Assembly (NCBI GenBank): GCA_029249445.1
Contig: JAQWHI010000018.1
Span: 62,001 to 126,000, forward strand
Direction of reading: 5' to 3'
Origin: Crocinitomicaceae bacterium
GTDB lineage: Bacteria; Bacteroidota; Bacteroidia; Flavobacteriales_D; Crocinitomicaceae
Length of the DNA stretch: 64,000 nt
The translations under genes and the position numbers were made by a program. Positions within the stretch are counted from its first letter, which is position 1. Every line of letters starts with the position of its first letter. The notes under the pieces were generated by a model. That model made no database searches and had not been told where the DNA came from. It saw only the letters and a program-made list of their open reading frames with translations. Positions 26,233 to 35,986 of the stretch are shown piece after piece.

Positions 26233-28377
26233 ATGAATATAGGAATAAAAAAGTCCATCACTACGGGAGGTAAAGAAATCTCGATAGAGACTGGGAAGTT
26301 GGCAAAACAAGCTGACGGTTCGGTAGTGTTACGAATGGGCGACACAATGATTTTGGCGACTGTAGTAGCTGCCAAAGATGCAAGAGAAGGAGTAGATTTC
26401 CTTCCTTTAACTGTAGACTATAAAGAAAAGTTTGCAGCGGATGGTCGTATCCCTGGGGGATTCTTCAGAAGAGAGGCGCGTCCGTCAGAAAGAGAAATTT
26501 TAGTAATGCGTATCGTTGATCGAGCATTGCGTCCGTTGTTCCCAGATGATTACCATGCTGAGGTTCAGGTGATGATGCAGTTGATTGCTTATGACGGAGT
26601 GAACAGTCCAGATGCTTTGGTTGGATTTGCCGCTTCAACAGCTATTGCTTGTTCTGATATACCATTCAACGGACCAATGTCTGAAGTTCGTGTGGGTAGA
26701 GTAGATGGTCAACTCATCATCAACCCAACGCTTGAGCAGATGGCAGCATCAGACATCGATTGTATGATTGCAGGTACGATTGACAACATCGTGATGCTTG
26801 AAGGTGAAATGCTTGAAATCTCGGAAGAAGAGATGGTAGAGATCATAAAAATTGCGCATGAATCAATTAAGGCACAATGTCAATTCCAATTGGATTTGGC
26901 TGCTGAATTGCCAAATACATCGCCGAAAAGAGAGTATTTGCATGAGGATCACAATGAAGACGTGAAAGAAAAAGTAATGGCTTTCGCTTATGACAAGTGT
27001 CGCGCAGTTGCGAAACAAGGCTTGGCCTCAAAAGAAAAGCGTTCTGAATTGTTTGGAGCTGTTAAGGAAGAGTATGTCGCTTCTCTTTCTGAGGAAGAAT
27101 TAGAAGTTGAAGAAAAATACATCGGCGTTTATTTCAAAGCTGCAATGAAGAAAGCAGTGAGAGATACAATGCTTGACGATAATATTCGATTGGACGGTCG
27201 TAAATTTGATGAGATTCGTCCAATTTGGTCGGAAGTAGATTACTTGCCAACAGCGCATGGATCGGCAGTATTTACGCGTGGTGAGACACAATCGCTTACA
27301 ACTCTTACTCTTGGCGGTAAGATGGACGAGCAAATGATAGATGATGTTACGTTTAAAGGAACGACAAACTTTATGCTGCACTACAATTTCCCTCCATTTT
27401 CAACGGGTGAAGCACGACCTATTCGTGGAACATCTCGTCGTGAAGTAGGACACGGGAACTTGGCTTTGAGAGCATTAAAGCCTGTTCTTCCTGAGGACAA
27501 TGCATACACAATTCGTTTGGTTTCTGAGATTTTAGAATCGAATGGTTCATCTTCGATGGCTACGGTTTGTGCTGGAACATTGGCATTGATGGACGGAGGT
27601 GTTCAAATCAAGGCTCCAGTTTCAGGAATTGCTATGGGATTGGTTGCTGACGGAGGTAAATTCGCAGTATTATCTGATATCCTAGGAGATGAAGATCACT
27701 TAGGAGATATGGATTTTAAAGTAACAGGAACGGCCGCTGGTATTACGGCATGTCAAATGGATATTAAGGTAGATGGTCTTCCATATGAAGTTTTGATTCA
27801 AGCATTGAATCAAGCGAAAGAAGGGCGTTTGCATATCTTAAATGAGATTCTTAAAACGATCGCTGCTCCAAATAAAGAATTCAAACCTCAAACTCCTCGT
27901 ATCGAGGCGTTCACTGTACCTAACGATTGTATTGGTGCGATTATCGGACCTGGTGGAAAGATCATCCAACAATTGCAAAAAGATACAAATACGAACATAA
28001 CGATTGAAGAGCTCGAGTCGGGTGAAGGTAAAGTTCAAATCATGTCCAACAATGCGGATGACATGAATGCAGCAGTTAAATCTGTGAAGTTGATTGCATT
28101 CCCACCACAAGTAGAGGAGGGTGCAGAATACGAAGGAAAAATTAAATCACTGCAAGCTTACGGTGTATTCGTTGAAATTCTTCCAGGTACAGATGGATTG
28201 ATCCATATTTCTGAATTTGCTCACGAACGCATCAATAAGATGGAGGATGTTTGTAAAGAAGGAGACATGGTGAAGTTTAAAGTCGTTTCGAGAGATCCAA
28301 AGACGAAGAAATGGAAATTATCTCGAAAGGTGCTTTTGCCGAAACCAGAAAAAACTGAAGCTCCTAAGTCAGACTAG
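26233..28377 (+). CDS. pnp: Polyribonucleotide nucleotidyltransferase (PNPase)
   Basis: A 714-residue trimeric 3'-5' phosphorolytic exoribonuclease that degrades mRNA using phosphate. It has two RNase PH domains (about 10-230 and 320-550; FTRGETQSL and [15 protein letters not shown] are in the second), a KH domain with [10 protein letters not shown] (about 570-579) and a C-terminal S1 domain (about 630-700; [18 protein letters not shown]). Length is that of the family (711 in E. coli). The start ATG at 26233 is preceded by an A-rich leader. A strong terminator follows 55 bp after the stop. Confidence 0.98.
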   Translation: MNIGIKKSITTGGKEISIETGKLAKQADGSVVLRMGDTMILATVVAAKDAREGVDFLPLTVDYKEKFAADGRIPGGFFRREARPSEREILVMRIVDRALRPLFPDDYHAEVQVMMQLIAYDGVNSPDALVGFAASTAIACSDIPFNGPMSEVRVGRVDGQLIINPTLEQMAASDIDCMIAGTIDNIVMLEGEMLEISEEEMVEIIKIAHESIKAQCQFQLDLAAELPNTSPKREYLHEDHNEDVKEKVMAFAYDKCRAVAKQGLASKEKRSELFGAVKEEYVASLSEEELEVEEKYIGVYFKAAMKKAVRDTMLDDNIRLDGRKFDEIRPIWSEVDYLPTAHGSAVFTRGETQSLTTLTLGGKMDEQMIDDVTFKGTTNFMLHYNFPPFSTGEARPIRGTSRREVGHGNLALRALKPVLPEDNAYTIRLVSEILESNGSSSMATVCAGTLALMDGGVQIKAPVSGIAMGLVADGGKFAVLSDILGDEDHLGDMDFKVTGTAAGITACQMDIKVDGLPYEVLIQALNQAKEGRLHILNEILKTIAAPNKEFKPQTPRIEAFTVPNDCIGAIIGPGGKIIQQLQKDTNTNITIEELESGEGKVQIMSNNADDMNAAVKSVKLIAFPPQVEEGAEYEGKIKSLQAYGVFVEILPGTDGLIHISEFAHERINKMEDVCKEGDMVKFKVVSRDPKTKKWKLSRKVLLPKPEKTEAPKSD

Positions 28378-28431
28378 TTGATTTTCAGCTACATTGTTCA
28401 CTTTTTGTAAGTAATGATTAAAGAATAAATT

Positions 28432-28458
28432 GCCCTGACGATTTCGTCAGGGCTTTTT
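28432..28458 (+). terminator. Rho-independent terminator after pnp
   Basis: GCCCTGACG and CGTCAGGGC form a perfect 9-bp stem around ATTT, followed by six T residues. Confidence 0.9.
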
Positions 28459-28560
28459 TGTGCGTAGCGGATTAGTCTAAAAATTAATAGAATTGGTTTC
28501 TTGAAATTCGTAGAATGGAATTAATAATTATATTTATATCAAATTGAATTATATAGAGCT

Positions 28561-28815
28561 ATGGCAAGCAAGAAAGATTTAAAGAAAAGAGTTAAGAGGA
28601 TGGTCTATGAAGTACTTAACGATTGCGACTATGTAATTGTTAACGATGGAAAAAATGCTGATAAGGCAGATCAATTGAGCGATGATGCGGTTGACTTTCA
28701 TGATGAAGTAATAGCTAAAATCAACGCTGCGAAGTCAAAGAAAGAATTCAATGCTATAGTCGAAACACTTAAAAAAGGCGGAGAAGATTTCGTAAAGAAA
28801 TTAAACGCACTTTAG
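28561..28815 (+). CDS. Small Lys/Asp-rich conserved-type protein, function unknown
   Basis: An 84-residue cytosolic protein without signal or membrane segment. It starts with a basic stretch (KKDLKKRVKRMVYEVLND), has an acidic centre (DKADQLSDDAVDFHDEVIAKI) and a basic end (KKGGEDFVKKLNAL), predicted mostly helical. Codon use and its own terminator suggest a real gene. Similar short proteins occur near housekeeping genes in other Bacteroidota as far as I recall, but I know of no function. The basic N-terminus could contact nucleic acid; that is a guess. Confidence 0.75.
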   Translation: MASKKDLKKRVKRMVYEVLNDCDYVIVNDGKNADKADQLSDDAVDFHDEVIAKINAAKSKKEFNAIVETLKKGGEDFVKKLNAL

Positions 28816-28832
28816 ATAAATGAACTACCATT

Positions 28833-28867
28833 CAAAAAGTGCTGGTCCTTTGTCAGCACTTTTTTTG
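28833..28867 (+). terminator. Terminator after the 84-residue gene
   Basis: AAAAAGTGCTG and CAGCACTTTTTTT pair around a nine-base loop, ending in a T-run. The minus-strand reading also ends in five T residues, so it could serve the converging MoxR gene less efficiently. Confidence 0.8.
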
Positions 28868-29050
28868 TACTGGTTTTTTTCTATTACGGTCTGAAACTAC
28901 TGCAAAATATACCATTTCATTCCGTTTTTAAGCTTCACATAGCGGTGCTCTGCTAAAACTTACGAAACACTATATTTTATTGCATTTTCAACCCTTATAA
29001 CGACATTCTAATACTGATCCAGGTTAAAATAATTTGAGGACTATTGTCGC

Positions 29051-30004
29051 CTATAACAATTCTTCAATGATACGATCCATTGAGTAACCTTCCGCTTCTG
29101 CACGGTAATTGCGTACGAGTCGATGGCGAAGGATTGGTTTTGCAACGGCTTTCACGTCTTCGATATCTGGCGAGTATTTGCCGTTTAGCGCAGCATGGCA
29201 TTTTGCACCAACAACTAAATATTGTGAGGCTCTAGGTCCAGCTCCCCAAGTGATAAAGTCTTGTGTGATTTGTGGTGTATTTTCTCCACCAATTCTTGTT
29301 TTTCCAGCCAATTTCACGGCATATTCTAACACGTTGTCGGCAACAGGAATTCTACGAATCAGGTCTTGATATAGCATGATTTGTTCTCCGCTAATAATTT
29401 GATTCAATTCTATGGATTTATTTGCCGTTGTTGCTTTTACAATAGCGAGCTCTTCAACATATGATGGGTAGTCTACCCAGATATTGAACATAAAGCGATC
29501 GAGCTGTGCCTCTGGCAGTGGGTAGGTCCCTTCTTGCTCAATTGGATTTTGAGTAGCCAATACAAAGAAAGGTGCTGGAAGCGTTCGTGTTTCTCCTGCT
29601 GCCGTTACCGATCGTTCTTGCATCGCTTCTAGAAGCGCTGACTGTGTTTTTGGTGGTGTTCTATTGATCTCATCGGCCAGAACAATGTTCGTAAATAATG
29701 GCCCTTGAATAAACTTAAAATTACGGCTTTCATCCAATACTTCAGCACCTATGATGTCAGAGGGCATCAAATCTGGAGTAAATTGAATTCTATTGAAGCC
29801 AAGTCCCAAGCAATCCGAAATTGTGTTTACTAAAAGTGTTTTTGCCAATCCAGGCACTCCAACAAGTAAGCAGTGTCCTTTTGAAAAAATTGAAATCAAA
29901 ACTTGGTCCACAACTTCGTCTTGACCCACAATTACTTTGTGGATTTCGTTTTTTAGTTCCTGATAGTGTTTTACTAACTGGTCAATTCCTTCTTTATCTG
30001 ACAT
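29051..30004 (-). CDS. MoxR-family AAA+ ATPase
   Basis: A 317-residue AAA+ ATPase of the MoxR group, which acts as a chaperone that matures or activates partner complexes, often with VWA-domain proteins. P-loop [10 protein letters not shown] (about 59-68), Walker [21 protein letters not shown] (about 115-134), sensor [20 protein letters not shown], and the C-terminal lid region with [10 protein letters not shown] are present. The usual partners (DUF58 and VWA genes) are not adjacent; the gene instead follows a foldase operon on the same strand. A TACTTTAG box (30058-30065, minus) just upstream suggests its own promoter. Confidence 0.92.
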   Translation of the reverse strand: MSDKEGIDQLVKHYQELKNEIHKVIVGQDEVVDQVLISIFSKGHCLLVGVPGLAKTLLVNTISDCLGLGFNRIQFTPDLMPSDIIGAEVLDESRNFKFIQGPLFTNIVLADEINRTPPKTQSALLEAMQERSVTAAGETRTLPAPFFVLATQNPIEQEGTYPLPEAQLDRFMFNIWVDYPSYVEELAIVKATTANKSIELNQIISGEQIMLYQDLIRRIPVADNVLEYAVKLAGKTRIGGENTPQITQDFITWGAGPRASQYLVVGAKCHAALNGKYSPDIEDVKAVAKPILRHRLVRNYRAEAEGYSMDRIIEELL

Positions 30005-30057
30005 GAAGTCTAAATTTATAATGGTTTAATTAAGCGTTTGAAAATAATCAAAAGGCA

Positions 30058-30065
30058 CTAAAGTA
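30058..30065 (-). promoter_or_regulatory. -7-like promoter element TACTTTAG for the MoxR gene
   Basis: Minus-strand TACTTTAG differs from TAnnTTTG at one base and lies 54 bases before the MoxR ATG, between it and the preceding foldase stop codon at 30068. Confidence 0.4.
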
Positions 30066-30067
30066 AC

Positions 30068-31414
30068 CTACATTTGAAGCCAATTGTTTGAGAAATTACA
30101 GTTTTTATAATCCTCATCCAATCGAATGTAGGCGTTCCCAATTTTTGAAGTCGTCCATTCACTCACAATTTTCTGTTTCTTTTCGGATTCGGCCGCAGAT
30201 TTAATTAGGGCATAATCATCCTTTAGATTGGCTCTGTGTGCGACAGTTCGATCTACTAGTTTAACGATCCGTATTCCTTCTTTTCGCTCCATCATGTTGG
30301 TATAGAGGCTTGGAGTAGATAGATCACCTTTTTCTAGACTATTTGTGAGCAAGTAGATTTGTTGGTCGACTTGATTCAAGTCTTCCATACTCCACATAAT
30401 ATCCCCCGAAATTGGATTGGTAATTGTTCCATTGTTTTGTCTTGTGGTCTCATCGTTTGAAAAACGAGTTACCGCCTCTTCCCAGCTGATTTCTCCCGAG
30501 GACAATAATTGGTAACAAGAGTCCATTTTTTTCTCTGCTACTGCAATTGCTTCGAATTCAAATTCTGGAATTATTAAGATGTGTCTGCATGAATAATCGT
30601 CTCCCTTTCGGTCGAGCAATTGTACGATGTGGTATCCATAGCTTGTTTCGAAAACATCAGAGATTCCATTTTTATCTAAACTAAACACGGCTGCTTCAAA
30701 TTGCGGAACCATCATGCCTCGCGTGGCATTGATTTTTCCACCTTCAGTTGCGCTGCCTGGATCCATGGAATGGATGCGCGCCTGGGTAGAAAAGGATTTC
30801 CCATTTTTGATGATTTTCTTTCTAATATCCGCCAATTTATTGAACGCTCGTTCTTTATCCTTTGTTGTGATCTCTGGATATTGTACGATTTGTTGAAAGC
30901 TTAATTGCGAGCTAATTAGCGGAATACTATCGAGAGGGATGTTTTCATAGAAGCGTCTCACCTCACGTGGAGTAATTGAAACATTGGCAGTTATTGTACG
31001 TTCCATTTCTTTTGAAAGCAATTGGTCTTTGATTACAGTTTTAAATTCACGTTTGATGTCTCCAATTGTTTTACCGTAGAATTCTTCTAGTTTTTGTCGA
31101 CCCCCAATTTGACCTTCTATAACACGAATTCGCTGTTCCATTTCTGCATCTACTTGGGCATCTGAAACTTCTATGCTGTCGAGAATGGCCTGATTGAGAA
31201 GCAGATTTTGGTACATTAATTCTTCTAAGATTTGGCAATCTTTTTCAGGTGTCAACTCGAGTCCTGCTTGCAGAATCTGAATCTTCTGTGCTTGGATGTC
31301 CGACAGTAAAATTACATTGTCACCAATTTGAGCGACAATTTTGTCTACTGTTGTTTGAGCTTTCGCTGAAAGGCTTAGTGAAAGTAATACACTAATTAAA
31401 AATGCTAATCTCAT
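30068..31414 (-). CDS. SurA-like periplasmic peptidyl-prolyl isomerase
   Basis: A 448-residue periplasmic foldase. It has a signal peptide (MRLAFLISVLLSLSLSAKAQ), a SurA_N-type helical chaperone region (about 22-165) and two parvulin-type (PpiC) segments: about 170-275 (FQQIVQYPE to GYHIVQLLD) and a more divergent one from about 280 (CRHILIIPE). SurA carries unfolded outer-membrane proteins to the BAM complex. The start overlaps the end of the upstream lipoprotein gene by 23 bases, so the three foldase genes form one operon (32242-34203, 31392-32252, then this gene). Confidence 0.9.
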   Translation of the reverse strand: MRLAFLISVLLSLSLSAKAQTTVDKIVAQIGDNVILLSDIQAQKIQILQAGLELTPEKDCQILEELMYQNLLLNQAILDSIEVSDAQVDAEMEQRIRVIEGQIGGRQKLEEFYGKTIGDIKREFKTVIKDQLLSKEMERTITANVSITPREVRRFYENIPLDSIPLISSQLSFQQIVQYPEITTKDKERAFNKLADIRKKIIKNGKSFSTQARIHSMDPGSATEGGKINATRGMMVPQFEAAVFSLDKNGISDVFETSYGYHIVQLLDRKGDDYSCRHILIIPEFEFEAIAVAEKKMDSCYQLLSSGEISWEEAVTRFSNDETTRQNNGTITNPISGDIMWSMEDLNQVDQQIYLLTNSLEKGDLSTPSLYTNMMERKEGIRIVKLVDRTVAHRANLKDDYALIKSAAESEKKQKIVSEWTTSKIGNAYIRLDEDYKNCNFSNNWLQM

Positions 31415-32252
31415 GGTTCTTTTTTAGTTCTTTTATTAGATTGGGCTCCGATTCTTCGCGCAATTCATTCAATCGTTTAGAAACGAGTATTCCACGAATT
31501 TGATCTTTGAGAAAGTCGAGTGGGGGAGTTTCATCTTTAAGTTTGTAATCGATAATATTTAAAAAATACCTGTGCTCTCCTTCTGAGAAGTACGTTTTTG
31601 TTCTGTTTAAAACGATATTATCGGTATTGTATTTTGTCAAGGGAATATCTTCGGTTAAGTTTTCGAAATAAATCCATGAGGAGTCGTCGAAGTAATAATT
31701 TTCTGCATAAAGTTTGGCATAAGTATTTATTTCGGCAAGGTCCTTATCATTTTTTAACAGGTACTTGGTGTGAATTTCATCCGCCTTGTAGTCAACTTCT
31801 TCAGGTATTTTTAGGTAGAGTGCCTGGACCAAGTAATCATTTAGAATAAATTCATCTTGATGTGATTCAAAGTAATCTTGAATTTCATCGTCGCTAACGA
31901 CGGTGTCCAACTTGTTTTTGATTCTCAGTTCCTCAATGTAGTATTTGGACAGTTCACTTTGGAAATTTTTTGATCGTACTTCTACGAGACGCCATTTTTC
32001 AATATCAACTTTTTTGAGTTCTTGGACGAATACTTCGCGATCGACCCATTCTTGAATAAAGCGGTTGAATTCCTCTTTGTTATCGCTATTGGTTCCTTGA
32101 TGCTTCATGAGAATGACAGCCTCTGTGCGTGTCAGTTCTGAATCACCAACTTGAGCAATGACTTGTTCTTTTTCAGCGCATGCTGTAGAAAAACAAAACA
32201 GGCTGACAATAATGCCAGCCTGAACTAGATATGTTTTTAATTTAGTTACCAA
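31392..32252 (-). CDS. SurA-N-like lipoprotein without a recognisable PPIase domain
   Basis: A 286-residue protein lying between two PPIase genes. It starts at a TTG (32252) that overlaps the upstream stop by 11 bases; no ATG fits before the signal. The lipobox region is LFCFSTACAEKE (Cys about 26). The segment after it (VIAQVGDSELTRTEAVILM, about 31-49) resembles the start of the SurA/PpiC chaperone domain, and a long helical middle follows, but the parvulin motifs (HILI, GGDLG-like, GYHIVKV) seen in both neighbours are absent. Likely a chaperone-only partner anchored to a membrane; this is inferred from context. Confidence 0.75.
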   Translation of the reverse strand: MVTKLKTYLVQAGIIVSLFCFSTACAEKEQVIAQVGDSELTRTEAVILMKHQGTNSDNKEEFNRFIQEWVDREVFVQELKKVDIEKWRLVEVRSKNFQSELSKYYIEELRIKNKLDTVVSDDEIQDYFESHQDEFILNDYLVQALYLKIPEEVDYKADEIHTKYLLKNDKDLAEINTYAKLYAENYYFDDSSWIYFENLTEDIPLTKYNTDNIVLNRTKTYFSEGEHRYFLNIIDYKLKDETPPLDFLKDQIRGILVSKRLNELREESEPNLIKELKKNHEISIFN

Positions 32253-34203
32253 TGGAGTAGAGGGCGTCTTTATAAATCGTCACCTTGTGTTTCTTTTTCA
32301 ATTCTTTCAACCATTCACTTTCTAAATAGTTTTGATAGTCTGAAGTGATCGCTCCTTTTGCCTCGGTAAATTCTTTTTCAGAAGGACGGAGTATTTCATG
32401 CACATTAACTATGTAGCATTTCTCGTTGTGTTCAATCAATTGATTCACTCCGGCAGATAACTTTCTACCTTTCAAATAGTTTGTTTTGTTGGTGTCAAAT
32501 TTTCCATTTCGGTGACGCACCTTCAATTCACTTTCACCATTTACAGCACGCACAATATCAACAATTTCTAGCGTGTCTGCTGCTTCTGAGTTGAGTAGGT
32601 TGTATACTTCTCTCGCTGCTTCTTTTGAGTAACATTCGAATACATCTGAGTCGTAGCGTGTTCCCCAAATATAATTTGATTTCCTGCTTGAATGGAATTT
32701 TTTCAGTCCAACTGTATCTTTCATGGCTTTGTTCCATACCAGATCAGACATTACTTCATACAACAAGATTCCATCGTGATATTCAGTGATCAGTGCTTTA
32801 AATGCAGGGTATTTTCCTGCTAGCATTGATTCTTCATAGTCAAGTATCGCCTGTTTTTCCCAGCTTTTGTAGTGCTGGTCAATGATTGGATTCATTGATC
32901 CTTCCGATTTTAGGCCTCTGTGATATGTTTCAAGGTATTTTCCAAATTCTTTCGTTGTGAATTTTCTCTTGTTCATAACGAACATTGGCTTGTCTTTCGG
33001 GATTTGATTTGCGTTAAACTTCCCTTGGAAGAATGTAGAGTCGAGGTTTTCATAAAACCAGTTGAGTCTCTTTTTGGATTTATCTTTGAATCCATACGCC
33101 TCTTTTAATTTGAGTACGAAAGAATTTTGTGTTTGTTTTGATCGCTCATCTTTTGCCACTCGTGATGCGAGGTTTTCTTCCATTGCTTCAAAAGCCGGCA
33201 CATCCATCCATTTCAGACGTTTAACGATATGGAAACCGTAAGGTGTTTTTACAGGTTCGCTATAGTCTCCGTCATTTTTTAATGCAAATGCTACATCTTC
33301 GAATTCTGGAACCATTCTCGTTGTGGTTCCTGTTCCAAATGTAGGAAGTCGTCCTCCTTTATTTACTGAAGATGGATCATCAGAGTATTTTTCTACCAGT
33401 GCCTCGAAGTCTGCTCCATCGTTTAGAAGTTGATAAATTTCGTTGGCTTTGTTTCTTGAATCTTCCATTGCTTCAGATCCGTCGGTGTCTCGGGCCGCAA
33501 TCATGATGTGAGCTGTTTCTATACTTCCACGCGCTTTTCTTTTGTCGGTAACTTTGAGAATGTGATAACCATAACGTGTTCTGAAGGGCATTGTAATAGC
33601 ACCAACATTCGTTTTGAATGCCGGATCTTCAAATTGATAGAGCATTTGGAATGCAGTGAAATAACCAAGATCGCCGCCATTATTCGCAGCTGATGGGTCC
33701 TGTGAAGCTTCTTTTGCTACTTTTTCAAAGGCTTCCCCTTTTTCGATACGCTCTTTTAACGCAATGATTCTATTGTATGCGGCAAGAGTATCGGAAGGTT
33801 TGGCTTTCGGACTTACTTTGATTAGGATGTGCGAGGTACGTACTTCATTTTTTGTTCTGAAATACGCTTCTTTGACCAAATCGTCCATTTTTAATGAATC
33901 AACGAGGTAAGGCAAGGCAAGTTGTTTCGTGTAACCGTTCAATTCCTTGATTAATTTTGGAATGGTATCGTATCCTAACGCCTCTGCTTCTGCTACTTTT
34001 AGTTTGAATTTCGTGAACAATTCAACATATTCATCTAATGATGCCTTGTCGTATTTTGGGTCGTTGTTGTTCTTAAGATAGATTTGTAGAAATTCTGTTT
34101 TTGTAATCTCTTTGTCATCAATTGTCATAATCACAGGGTCGTTTTGACCGAATGTGCTTTGACCGATAACAAAAGTAATGGCTAGAAGAATTAGTTGTTT
34201 CAT
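32242..34203 (-). CDS. Periplasmic peptidyl-prolyl isomerase with two PpiC domains
   Basis: A 653-residue exported foldase and first gene of the three-gene unit. Signal peptide MKQLILLAITFVIGQSTFG (cleavage about residue 19) is followed by a chaperone-like N-terminal region, then two complete parvulin domains: about 118-220 (VRTSHILIKVSP, NNGGDLGYF, RYGYHILKVTD) and about 228-330 (IETAHIMIAARD, KGGRLPTFG, YGFHIVKRL). The C-terminal 300 residues have no domain I recognise. Likely helps outer-membrane or secreted proteins fold. A perfect minus-strand TATATTTG promoter element lies at 34227-34234. Confidence 0.92.
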   Translation of the reverse strand: MKQLILLAITFVIGQSTFGQNDPVIMTIDDKEITKTEFLQIYLKNNNDPKYDKASLDEYVELFTKFKLKVAEAEALGYDTIPKLIKELNGYTKQLALPYLVDSLKMDDLVKEAYFRTKNEVRTSHILIKVSPKAKPSDTLAAYNRIIALKERIEKGEAFEKVAKEASQDPSAANNGGDLGYFTAFQMLYQFEDPAFKTNVGAITMPFRTRYGYHILKVTDKRKARGSIETAHIMIAARDTDGSEAMEDSRNKANEIYQLLNDGADFEALVEKYSDDPSSVNKGGRLPTFGTGTTTRMVPEFEDVAFALKNDGDYSEPVKTPYGFHIVKRLKWMDVPAFEAMEENLASRVAKDERSKQTQNSFVLKLKEAYGFKDKSKKRLNWFYENLDSTFFQGKFNANQIPKDKPMFVMNKRKFTTKEFGKYLETYHRGLKSEGSMNPIIDQHYKSWEKQAILDYEESMLAGKYPAFKALITEYHDGILLYEVMSDLVWNKAMKDTVGLKKFHSSRKSNYIWGTRYDSDVFECYSKEAAREVYNLLNSEAADTLEIVDIVRAVNGESELKVRHRNGKFDTNKTNYLKGRKLSAGVNQLIEHNEKCYIVNVHEILRPSEKEFTEAKGAITSDYQNYLESEWLKELKKKHKVTIYKDALYSIGN

Positions 34204-34226
34204 GATTTAATTTAATTATTGACTGC

Positions 34227-34234
34227 CAAATATA
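34227..34234 (-). promoter_or_regulatory. -7 promoter element TATATTTG for the foldase operon
   Basis: Minus-strand TATATTTG is a perfect TAnnTTTG match, 24 bases before the ATG at 34203. No exact TTTG was found at -33. Confidence 0.6.
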
Positions 34235-34269
34235 AGGGTTCAGTCGCATTATACATTTGGTTTTTGTGA

Positions 34270-35742
34270 TTATTTTATGCTGTAATTTGGTGCTTCTCGC
34301 GTGATGGTAACATCGTGCGGGTGACTTTCCAAAACTCCTGCGCTTGTAATTCGTACAAATTTTGCGCCTTTCAGTTTTTCAATATTTTGCGCTCCACAGT
34401 ATCCCATCCCGGATCGAAGTCCTCCAATAATTTGGTACATTACTTCTACGAGGTTTCCTTTGAAGGGAACACGCCCTGAGATGCCTTCTGGAACCAATTT
34501 CTTTGCATCGTCTTCGTCAGCTTGGAAGTAACGGTCTTTTGATCCTTTTTGCATTGCTTCAATTGAACCCATTACTCGATAGGTCTTGAATTTTCTTCCT
34601 TGGTAAATAATTGTTTCACCTGGCGATTCAGCAACACCTGCAAACATTGACCCGACCATAACAGTATCGGCTCCGGCTGCAATTGCTTTTACGATATCAC
34701 CTGTATATCGAATTCCTCCATCTGCGATAACTGGCACTCCAGTTCCCTCCAAGGCCATTGCAACTTCGCTTACAGCAGTCAATTGAGGCACACCAACACC
34801 AGCTATGATACGGGTTGTACATATTGATCCGGGTCCGATTCCTACTTTTACAGCATCAGCACCTGCATCGGCGAGAAATTTTGCGGCCTCGGCAGTTGCA
34901 ATATTTCCAACAATCACATCCAGATTTGGATATTTGGCTTTCACTTCCTTCAGTTTGATAACCACTCCTTTTGTATGACCATGCGCGGTATCGATGACAA
35001 TAGCGTCAACTCCCGCATCTGCAAGTGCATCGACACGCTCAATTGTGTCATGCGTTACTCCTACAGCAGCGGCTACTCGAAGTCTACCGTATGAGTCTTT
35101 ACATGAATTCGGGTGCTCTTTGACTTTGATAATGTCTCTGAAAGTGATGAGACCAATGAGTTTGTTGTTGTTGTCAACAACAGGTAATTTTTCTATTTTG
35201 TTCTTTTGAAGAATGGCTTCAGCAGTTGTTAAGTCCGTATTTTCAGAAGTGGTGATAATCTTGTTGGAGGACATCACTTCAAGAATGGCTCTACCATGAT
35301 TTTTTTCAAATCTCAGGTCTCTATTGGTTACGATTCCTTTGAGTAGTCCATTTTCATCCACTACTGGAATTCCCCCAATTTTATTTTCTTTCATTAACCG
35401 CAGCGCATCTGCAACAATTGCATCTTCACTGAGTGTTACTGGGTCCAGAATCATCCCACTCTCAGAGCGCTTTACTTTACGCACTTCCATGGCTTGCGAT
35501 TCGATCGACATATTTTTGTGAATCACACCGATTCCACCTTGCTGTGCGATTGCTATAGCAAGGTTGGATTCAGTAACTGTGTCCATTGCCGCTGAGACAA
35601 TTGGAGTCATTACTTCAATGTTTTTTGTGATTTTACTTTTGAGGCGTACTTGATTTGGTAGAACTTCAGAATATGCCGGAACAAGCAACACATCGTCGTA
35701 GGTTAGACCTTCTTTAATTTGTACAATATTTGAAACAGACAT
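34270..35742 (-). CDS. guaB: IMP dehydrogenase
   Basis: Converts IMP to XMP with NAD+, the first committed step of GMP synthesis. The 490-residue protein starts [23 protein letters not shown], has the two CBS domains inserted in the barrel (about 90-205), the catalytic loop [11 protein letters not shown] (Cys about 306) and the flap region [20 protein letters not shown] chose the ATG at 35742: the frame extends to a TTG at 35775, but a perfect promoter element sits on those bases and 490 residues is the normal family length. The gene is alone on the minus strand after the foldase unit. Confidence 0.96.
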   Translation of the reverse strand: MSVSNIVQIKEGLTYDDVLLVPAYSEVLPNQVRLKSKITKNIEVMTPIVSAAMDTVTESNLAIAIAQQGGIGVIHKNMSIESQAMEVRKVKRSESGMILDPVTLSEDAIVADALRLMKENKIGGIPVVDENGLLKGIVTNRDLRFEKNHGRAILEVMSSNKIITTSENTDLTTAEAILQKNKIEKLPVVDNNNKLIGLITFRDIIKVKEHPNSCKDSYGRLRVAAAVGVTHDTIERVDALADAGVDAIVIDTAHGHTKGVVIKLKEVKAKYPNLDVIVGNIATAEAAKFLADAGADAVKVGIGPGSICTTRIIAGVGVPQLTAVSEVAMALEGTGVPVIADGGIRYTGDIVKAIAAGADTVMVGSMFAGVAESPGETIIYQGRKFKTYRVMGSIEAMQKGSKDRYFQADEDDAKKLVPEGISGRVPFKGNLVEVMYQIIGGLRSGMGYCGAQNIEKLKGAKFVRITSAGVLESHPHDVTITREAPNYSIK

Positions 35743-35773
35743 AAGTGAACCTATTTGTGAAATAAATTCTTGC

Positions 35774-35781
35774 AAAAGTAC
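35774..35781 (-). promoter_or_regulatory. -7 promoter element TACTTTTG for guaB
   Basis: Minus-strand TACTTTTG matches TAnnTTTG perfectly and lies 32 bases before the ATG at 35742. It decides the start: a TTG start at 35775 would lie inside the promoter. Confidence 0.6.
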
Positions 35782-35986
35782 GAAAATTTTATTGATTTTT
35801 TCTAGTTAAATCGTTAATTATGGCGTTATGATGCAGATTGCAGGTACGGGGTTGTTCATCAATGAATATTCCAATCGGAAATTTAGGTTACGATGGTCTA
35901 TCTTTTGGAACGCAAATTGTTAAAGAAGACAAATTGTTTCCGCAACAAGATTTATTTGGTTAGAATTGTAAGCACTTGAGTAACGA

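Noticed and set aside
35862-35963. A 33-codon plus-strand ORF (MNIPIGNLGYDGLSFG...) in the guaB upstream region
   Set aside because: Very short, no signal, no recognisable family, and no promoter element or RBS tied to it; it could be real but support is too weak.
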